Positions 58,289-64,000 of a DNA stretch of 64,000 nucleotides are shown here, one piece after another. Location of the stretch: NCBI GenBank assembly GCA_949358305.1, contig OX442314.1, positions 45,888,581 through 45,952,580 of the forward strand, in the 5' to 3' direction. Source of the stretch: Strigamia acuminata. Lineage: Eukaryota > Arthropoda > Chilopoda > Geophilomorpha > Linotaeniidae. The translations under genes and the position numbers were made by a program. The notes beneath the pieces were generated by a model, which saw only the letters and a list, made by a program, of their open reading frames with translations, was not told the DNA's origin and did no database searches. How positions within the stretch are numbered: position 1 is the first letter of the stretch; every line of letters begins with the position of its first letter.

Positions 58289-61088
58289 GGTGCAATACCA
58301 CCATTGCGGCCTCTCATCGTGACGATCCTGTGTTGAATTACACCGGAAGGTTATTACGAATCAAGTAAATCCATCGAGTGGAAATTGAATTGATTTATTG
58401 TTACTGTTTTTTGTTATTTTTTGCTAGTCCTGCCGAGGAATTGAATTTTACAATGGATGGGAGTCGCGAACCCAGTGCGACAATCACGTTAACTAACAAT
58501 TCTGTCCAATGTGTGGCTTTCAAAGTGAAAACAACCTCGCCGGAGAAGTACAGAGTTCGGCCGAGCTCGGGCATCATTCGTCCGTATTGCCAGTGCGAAG
58601 TTGTCGTCCAATTACAATCGAGTAACACGAGTGCCGTTTATTTTGTTTGTCCACCATTTTTAATCCGTCGCAAATTCTAGCATATCAAACATCTTGCTTA
58701 ACTAGGGATAAGTTTCTAGTGATGGCGATACCGTTGGAACATTCCGATATTTGTATGCAGGAGTTGTGCGAAATATGGCGGCTCACACCGAAAGATAAAA
58801 TAATGGACTACAAGTAAGAGAATTGGATTTGGAATGTGAATTTTTGTAATTATTTTTTTTTATAAACTGTTTTGTCAACGCCACAAGATTGCGCTGCGCA
58901 GTGGTTGCAACCTGCCCGAATATTTTCGCTTGTCCCGAGCCGATGACCCACGGAATGGGAGACGTTAAGGAGTGCAGCAAACTGGTACGATGGGGCATTG
59001 TTTTGTTTTCAATCAGGGTGTCCTGTAAATATATCACAGACATAAATACTACTGGACTGCGCACTACAAATGGCGCCCGGCTCTCAAACTTCCTGTTTCG
59101 CTGTCTTACTTCCTGTCTTACTCAACTAATTTCGATCCTATTTTTTGTTTTTTTCTCGTTTTTCTCTCGTTTTATCCTCGTTTTATCTTTTTTTCTCTCG
59201 TTTTATCCTCGTTTTATCCTCGTTTTATCTTTTTTTCTCTCGTTTTATCCTCGTTTTATCTTTTTTTTTCTCGTTTTATCTTCGTTTTATCTTTTTTTCT
59301 CTCGTTTTATCATTTTTTCTCTCTTGCACTAACTAAGCATACACTTTTTACCCACAATCCCTCAGTTCGCAGTCTAGTATATTTATGTTTGTGATACAGT
59401 CGAAACTCTTTATAACGAATCGCGATATAACGAATTATCGATATAACGAATTGTTATGAATGATTTGGTTGGCCAGCCGTAGAACACCATGTTAATTATT
59501 TTCGTTATAACGAATTTCAATATAACGAATTATTCGTTATAACAAACAAGTTTTCAAGTACACTGTAATAGCAACAACCCCTCGTTATAACGAATTTTCA
59601 AAACTGATCACATGACTCACAACATCCTATGCCTATGTTAGGAACACATTTAGAAAAAATGAAAAATTTTCTGTTTTAAAATGGCTGCCAAATGAAAAGA
59701 AATTTTGATTTAGGACAAGTTGAACATTTTTAATGCCATTAACAATGGCAAAAAGCTATCAATTGTAGCAGTTGAGTTAAATTTGTCCCGTTTTACAATT
59801 TCAACAGTTTTTAAAAATCGGGATAAAATTAACATGATTTTATGAATAAATAATGTTGTTTAAGATAAAATTTTATTTATTTTAGCTAATTCGTTTTAAC
59901 GAATTCTCGTTATAACGAATCGATTTGTCCGGTCCCTTGCGATTCGTTATAAAGAGTTTCGACTGTAATACGCGGCAAATTGGGGATTCCATAAAATTAA
60001 GTCAGAGATTTCCATGAATATGAATCGTGGAATTACGAAAATAATAATTTAAAACATTAAAATCTAATTTAAAAAGTTTTGTAAAAGTAACATTTTTATT
60101 TATTTATAAAAATTGTTTCTTTTGCATCTTATCGTCCAAAAAATATTTTTTTCAAAAATTGGCTGATAAATTGTTTGGAAACACCTATTTTTCTTGATTA
60201 TGACTTAAGATATATCAATTCTATTGGTGTGTTCATGTAGGAAGTCGATGGTGAGCTAGCCAGTGGTGACCTTAAATTTAACCCGGAAGGTCATCTTTAA
60301 GGTCATTCATTTTGTACTTTTCAAACCATTTAAGATACAGCAAAATTTCCAATTACAAAGTCGTAGAGCTCCATCGAATTAGTACTATGCAACTTATCTT
60401 AGTCATCTTAAGTTAAATGTCTTTTTTTAAAAAAGAAAAACAAATCAACAAATTGAAATTTTTTCTTCGTATGAAAATAAACTACGGTAATTGTTTTAAT
60501 TTAAATTTTTAATTTTAATTTTAATTTTTTTAATAAAAGACAGTAATGATTTTTCTTGTTTACGCGCACAATAATGCAAATTTGAATACATTTATTGAAG
60601 AAATTTAGTTCATTTGCCGTAGAAATTTAAGTTTTGCCACAATCGCTGGTTTTACTTCAACTGATTTGTTTATTTTCCTTTTAAAAAGAAAACATTTAAC
60701 TTAAAGTGACTAAGATAAGTTGCATAGTACTAAATCGATGGTGCTCAACAACTTTGTAATTGAAAATTTTTCTCTATCTTAAATGGTTTAAAAGTTAGAA
60801 AGTGAATGACCTTGAAGATGTGGATAGCCCACCAATCACCATCAACTTGGATTTTGTGTTTGATTTTGTGTTTGATTTTCGTTGCAGCAGCCGCCAATGC
60901 ACTGTTTAATGGAGACAATCGACTGCTTGCGAGCAGAGATCTGTTTTTTACGTCGGCTGGTTTTTTTCGTGTTATTTCTGCTATTGCTTTTAATAGGGAC
61001 GCTTTTTATCATGATCCGATGGGGCATCGAGCCTTTCGTAGTGAGGCAAATCGTCGTGAATTCGTTTGTCGGGCCAAACATCGCCTGA
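58285..61088 (+). CDS. MOSPD-like MSP-domain membrane protein (spliced, 5 coding exons, 234 aa)
   Basis: Exons 58285-58364, 58428-58621, 58681-58813, 58888-58984 and 60888-61088; all junctions are GT-AG and in phase. Residues about 22-110 form an MSP domain closest to MOSPD2: RLLRINPAEELNF, TITLTNNSVQCVAFKVKTT, PEKYRVRPSSGII, RDKFLVMAI, CEIWRLTPKDKIMDYKLRC. The last exon gives a short helix and one membrane segment (FFVLFLLLLLIGTLFIMI) near the C-terminus. MSP domains of this kind bind FFAT motifs and place proteins at ER contact sites. MOSPD2's CRAL-TRIO domain is absent; the length matches MOSPD1/MOSPD3. The final donor (CTG|GTACGA) is the weakest. Intron 4 is 1.9 kb and full of repeats. 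An AATAAA signal lies near 61291. Confidence 0.85.
59148..59330 (+). repeat. CTCGTTTTATC tandem repeat in intron 4
   Basis: About 14 copies of an 11-12 bp unit, some separated by TTTTTTTCT. Confidence 0.9.
59397..59965. mobile_element. pogo/Tigger-type MITE with a transposase remnant
   Basis: Terminal repeats CAGTCGAAACTCTTTATAACG and its inverse end at 59965; TA target duplication at 59395-59396 and 59966-59967. Many TATAACGAAT motifs lie inside. A remnant reading at 59735-59845 (INNGKKLSIVAVELNLSRFTISTVFKNRDKI) is the CENP-B-type helix-turn-helix of pogo/Tigger transposases. The catalytic part is deleted. Confidence 0.92.
60240..60850. mobile_element. Foldback element with about 150-bp inverted arms
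   Basis: The left arm around 60296-60450 (AAGGTCATTCA, AAACCATTTAAGATA, TAGTACTATGCAACTTATCTTAG) matches the reverse complement of 60660-60830. The centre is AT-rich. It lies in intron 4, just upstream of the last exon. Exact ends and target duplication were not determined. Confidence 0.75.
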
Positions 61089-61800
61089 TATATCTATTCG
61101 AACATGCTCATTATTATTTCTTTTCTTTTCTAACGTGACATTTAAATTGCTCAACGATAATGTGTAAATGGTTTATTATTTTTTTTCTTTTCTTTTTTTT
61201 TTTTTTTTATATATTTAAATTTTTGTGCTCAATCGCTATTTTTTTTAAGTTTTCAACACATAGATAATCATGTCATTTTATGGGTACGCTCAAAATAAAT
61301 TTTTAATTTCTGTATAATATTGTAATCCGCTTTATTATTCTCGACGCAATAAATGTCAATGTACAATTTATTCACATCAGCCACGCAGAAACATTAATTT
61401 GCACCTCGAATAGTCGAATCATTGGGGATAATCGGACACTTCTCATCTTTAAAAAGGACAAAAATAATAATTGCAATTTGTAGACACAAAATTAACCATA
61501 AAATAATAATTCTAATTCATAGACACAAAATTGACCATAAAAAATAATAATTCTAATTTATAGACACAAAATTGACCTTAAAAATAATAATTCTCATTTA
61601 TAGATACAAAATTGAGCATAAATACCAGAAACAGTTCTGGCTTTCGTTTGCTTTGGACGCTGCCATATTTTCTTGTTAAAATGGTGATTAATGTACGTGA
61701 TTAATGTTGCAGGGGCGGATTATGCACAGACAACACGAATATTTATTTTTAGACCATAAAAATTCAATTTTAGACAATAAAATAATTCCACAAGTTTAAT
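61089..61800 (+). other. 3' UTR and spacer with a tandem repeat of about 41 bp
   Basis: AATAAA near 61291. At 61460-61625 four units share ACACAAAATTGACCATAAAA and ATAATAATTCTAATTTATAG. Nothing else is recognised. Confidence 0.6.
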
Positions 61801-61805
61801 TTATG

Positions 61806-62147
61806 CTACCAGGAGCCTGGAAAAAAAAATCTGTCTAGGATCCCAAAACAGTTTAATCCGACCCCTGACCGGTCGTCTTGCACGGCGTGAATCGTGCACA
61901 AATTCCCGTCTTCCAAGAACTGCACCAAGAAGGCTTCGGCCGCCTCCTGCAGCGCTTCCAACGCCCGCACTTTCCACCGAAAAAAAATACTCGACGAATC
62001 CCCGCAGATTTCGCGCACCACTATCGAAAAAGGCAACTTAGGGATCAACAAATCGGTCGAATTTTGATATCGACGTATTTCCTGCAGCACTTTTGTGCTG
62101 CAAGGCGTAAGCCCTCCTCTCGCACGTGCCTGGCTCAATTGTTGCAC
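61806..62147 (-). pseudogene. CENP-A (centromeric histone H3)-like histone-fold fragment
   Basis: The minus-strand reading shows the H3 alphaN and core: [65 protein letters not shown], the extra residue in loop 1, the Trp in FRW and [11 protein letters not shown] are CENP-A-type features rather than canonical H3. After IHA the expected alphaC continues only in a different frame ([11 protein letters not shown]), about 20 bases off. Upstream there is no ATG, only a short tail after an in-frame stop near 62200. This suggests a pseudogene or retrocopy, or an exon whose partners I cannot place. There are no introns where H3 genes would need them. Confidence 0.75.
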
Positions 62148-62426
62148 ACAACCCGAAGGTGGCCGTGTGGGATCTTTACGAAACTCGTCTTCTGCGCAGC
62201 TTTACTGAGCAGTTTTCGGAGTGAGCCAAACGGTTTTGACCCATTCTGCTCTCTCTTGATTCTGCTTCCAAACTGTTCACATCCGTGTCAAACTTATGCC
62301 CATTTGCTAAGTGTGACCTGTGATTTATTGGAAGAATTGAGACATCTTGCTGGTCTGTACCAACTGTATGGAATAGCGCCCTTTGCTTGGATCACTAAGT
62401 GTGATTTGAGCCATCATATCTGAGTG
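62148..62426. other. Spacer, probably the start of the LTR/leader of the right-hand element
   Basis: No gene. Repeated CTAAGTGTGA phrases at 62307 and 62395. The ATCAC-TAAGT-GTGAT hairpin at 62391-62405 precedes the array. Confidence 0.4.
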
Positions 62427-62639
62427 AAGCTGACATTGAGCTTGCTCTGTCAGTTTGAAGTTCTTTGTGTCGAGTCTACTCCACAAAGAAGACTGTGTGT
62501 TGACGGATTGTTACGTCGAGCTTGCTCCGTAATAATCAAACCGCTGTGTGCTAGACGTATTCTCGTGTCGAGCGTGCTCCACGGAAATTCAGGTGTAATT
62601 AGAGGTTGATTTTGGCATCGAGTCTACTCTGCCAAAATC
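62427..62639 (+). repeat. Array of five bulged hairpins with a shared core and divergent, compensated stems
   Basis: Each unit is: outer stem, two-base bulge (TT or TC) on the 5' side, GAG, four-base loop, CTC, outer stem. Units: 62427-62456 (CTGACA with TGTCAG, loop CTTG); 62461-62490 (TTCTTTGTG with CACAAAGAA, loop TCTA); 62506-62537 (GATTGTTACG with CGTAATAATC, one G-T pair, loop CTTG); 62559-62588 (TCGTG with CACGG-type partner, one G-T and one mismatch, loop CGTG); 62608-62639 (GATTTTGGCA with TGCCAAAATC, loop TCTA). The outer stems are unrelated in sequence yet remain complementary. Located upstream of a gag gene. Confidence 0.88.
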
Positions 62640-62820
62640 CACGCTCATGCGACGCCATCGACACCATCTTGGAGCCGACTGATAACCGTGAGTGTGAGTG
62701 TGTGTTCGAGAAGAGAAGACTGGTCGACATTATTATTATTTCCCCGTATTTATTTTGTACTTTTGAAACGATTAAAATGATTGCATTATTCCTTTATTCG
62801 TGTGTGTAAAATCATTCCCT

Positions 62821-63105
62821 ATGACAACCATTTGGCCGCTGAGTAGAAGTCCTAAAAAGCATCTCAACGGTGATAACTTGTTAGATTTGACCAGTTTAGC
62901 AAGTAAAAACCCGGATCGCCGCAAGTTTGCGAACAACTGTTTCAAGAGGCAGAGGTTATTCCCCTGCTTACTTGAATTTTTTTTTAGAAAATTGAGAATT
63001 CCCTGGGATCCGAGAATTCCAGATGGAATTTTAATTATCGATCCTGAAAATCCGCACATTTATCTGCAGAAACTCGAAGCAGTTATCGCTGAAACGAGGA
63101 AATGA
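62821..63105 (+). CDS. gag: Gag N-terminal part of the right-hand LTR element (partial or frameshifted)
   Basis: ATG 62821; 94 aa (MTTIWPLSRSPKKHLNGDNL, NPDRRKFANNCFKRQRLFP, ILIIDPENPHIYLQKLEAVI) to a stop at 63103-63105. The assignment rests on position: the following reading, one frame over and overlapping at the end, carries a Gag zinc knuckle. Either Gag is split by a frameshift mutation or this is a short separate ORF. The capsid-type motif is not obvious. Confidence 0.5.
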   Translation: MTTIWPLSRSPKKHLNGDNLLDLTSLASKNPDRRKFANNCFKRQRLFPCLLEFFFRKLRIPWDPRIPDGILIIDPENPHIYLQKLEAVIAETRK

Positions 63106-63127
63106 CCCTATCAGAGGAAGTGCAAAA

Positions 63128-63427
63128 TTGAGGCAACCTAGATCACAATTTGCCATACCTAAAAAGACTTCACCAGAAGAAGCGGAGAGCGCTGACAATA
63201 ATGGTCAAGCTACAACCGCGACAGTTAAGGTGGAAGGAAGTGCGGGAGCAACAGCAACGGCTCCAGTGAGAATGACGCCCGAAAATTCACCCTGTCACAA
63301 TTGTGGCACACTAGGACATTGGGCAAGACAGTGCCAAAAACCAAACAAGCAGTCTTCACCAAAAGTGGATATACTTGTAGAGAAGTTGGTGAACGCCATC
63401 ACGAAAGCTGTCCAAAAAAACTTGTGA
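63128..63427 (+). CDS. gag: Gag nucleocapsid part of the right-hand LTR element
   Basis: The frame is open from about 63092 (RGNDPIRGSAKLRQPRSQF). It contains a Pro/Ala/Thr-rich linker and the knuckle CHNCGTLGHWARQC (C2C4H4C) at about 63295-63336, then KVDILVEKLVNAITKAV and a stop at 63425-63427. No ATG at the start, so it is probably made by continuing from the upstream Gag reading. Confidence 0.65.
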   Translation: MRQPRSQFAIPKKTSPEEAESADNNGQATTATVKVEGSAGATATAPVRMTPENSPCHNCGTLGHWARQCQKPNKQSSPKVDILVEKLVNAITKAVQKNL

Positions 63428-63795
63428 GCACGGGTCAAGAAAATCAGGAACCCGTGCTCCCAACTGAATCGGAAACATTGCAGGAAAGTGAAGGCGCAAC
63501 TGCAAGTGGGAAAGAAGTGGCACCTCACAAAATCTTGGAGACAGTTTATTTACCGATAGAAAATATAGTCCGATAGTCAATCGTATCCAACCTGGCCTCG
63601 CCCCATCGTAAAGAGGCGGTCGCCATGACGCTTGGTTTGTAAAGCAAAAAGAAGAAATGGTATGCGAAATTGAATGCGATCAAATAGTTGGAATTCGATT
63701 TCCGCCACCAGAGATAACACCATTTTCAAAAATTGAAAAGGCAAAAGAAGTTGACAAGAAATTTGTACGAAAATACGCCTTCTGAAGCCGCGTGA
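63428..63795 (+). other. Gag-pol spacer with broken coding traces
   Basis: Short open frames (QENQEPVLPTESETLQESEG) with no recognised domain. Confidence 0.4.
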
Positions 63796-64000
63796 ATGAT
63801 GGACGAGCCGGCAGAGCCATTTGAATGGGACGAGTTATTTTATGAACTCCCAAGGTTGCAACCGAAAGAGAGTCCGAAAATAAGAGTTTTCAACGCCTTA
63901 ATCCCAGACCACGAGATACTAGAAGGTATGACGACGATGGACATCCTCACAGAAAGTGAAAGCATAATGGCGACATTGGATTCTGGTGCAAACAGAAGCT
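63796..64000 (+). CDS. pol: Pol start with aspartic protease motif, truncated by the right window edge
   Basis: ATG 63796 after an in-frame TGA. Reads MMDEPAEPFEWDELFYEL, ESPKIRVFNALIPDHEIL and SIMATLDSGANRS, where DSGA is the retropepsin active site. The open frame runs to the window end, so RT and the rest lie outside. Could be the same family as the element at the left edge, but no shared part is available to compare. Confidence 0.75.
   Translation, partial: MMDEPAEPFEWDELFYELPRLQPKESPKIRVFNALIPDHEILEGMTTMDILTESESIMATLDSGANRS

Noticed and set aside
58889-59332. 147-codon ORF running from MOSPD-like exon 4 into a Phe/Leu-rich tail
   Set aside because: After the exon 4 donor it only reads through the CTCGTTTTATC intronic repeat. 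The spliced model gives a sensible membrane exon instead.
61806-62147. Canonical histone H3 gene
   Set aside because: The REIC, FRW and loop 1 features point to CENP-A type, and the copy lacks a start codon, N-tail and in-frame alphaC.
62816-63105. Zinc-ribbon or hairpin array as a tRNA cluster (62.4-62.65 kb)
   Set aside because: The units are single bulged hairpins of about 30 bases with no cloverleaf, A/B boxes or CCA context.

Overview
This window is eukaryotic and almost certainly animal. It has GT-AG introns, mostly 59-74 bp, and one spliced host gene of the MSP-domain (MOSPD) family. A CENP-A-like histone fragment is present, and the LTR retrotransposons carry primer-binding sites matching animal initiator tRNA-Met. 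The compact introns and the mix of copia, gypsy, MULE, hAT and pogo elements would suit a small-genome invertebrate such as an arthropod or other ecdysozoan. I cannot name the species. No rRNA or tRNA gene and no CRISPR array was seen.

Layout. 0-8.2 kb: the 3' part of a Ty3/gypsy element (RNase H and integrase), then an unusual third ORF. Both non-coding stretches around that ORF are packed with short perfect hairpins. 8.2-21.4 kb: a mosaic of repeated blocks containing relics of small multi-exon genes (zinc-ribbon, Myb/SANT-like and small membrane proteins), interrupted by a 1 kb foldback element. 21.5-27.2 kb: an intact Ty3/gypsy element with identical LTRs, inserted into the reverse transcriptase of an older gypsy relic that resumes to about 29.8 kb. 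30.3-34.1 kb: a minus-strand Ty1/copia relic. 34.1-37.6 kb: AT-rich DNA with a terminal-inverted-repeat element and small ORFs. 37.6-41.1 kb: a non-autonomous copia element whose single ORF runs Gag, protease, then a coiled coil instead of integrase and RT; a second LTR and truncated gag follow and are fused in frame to a zinc-ribbon exon. 41-44.5 kb: zinc-ribbon and BEN-domain gene relics and a (KIDYKIDQ)n ORF. 44.6-53.1 kb: a minus-strand Mutator-like transposase split by a hAT MITE and by a complete copia element that carries an MBD/TAM-like domain between integrase and RT. 53.1-57 kb: another copy of the repeated blocks, interrupted by a solo LTR. 57-61.3 kb: the MOSPD-like host gene; its large intron holds a pogo MITE and a foldback element. 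61.8-62.2 kb: the CENP-A-like fragment. 62.4-64 kb: leader, gag and protease start of another LTR element, with an array of five structurally related hairpins.

The genes mostly work as self-contained retroelement units (Gag, protease, RT/RNase H, integrase). Only the MOSPD-like gene looks like an intact cellular gene. The most unusual features are the hairpin arrays, several sharing an 'outer stem, 5' T-rich bulge, inner stem, loop' plan; the MBD-bearing copia; the Gag-protease-coiled-coil element; the in-frame UGA between Gag and nucleocapsid-Pol in the young gypsy; and the recurring block of BEN, Myb/SANT, zinc-ribbon and small membrane ORFs.
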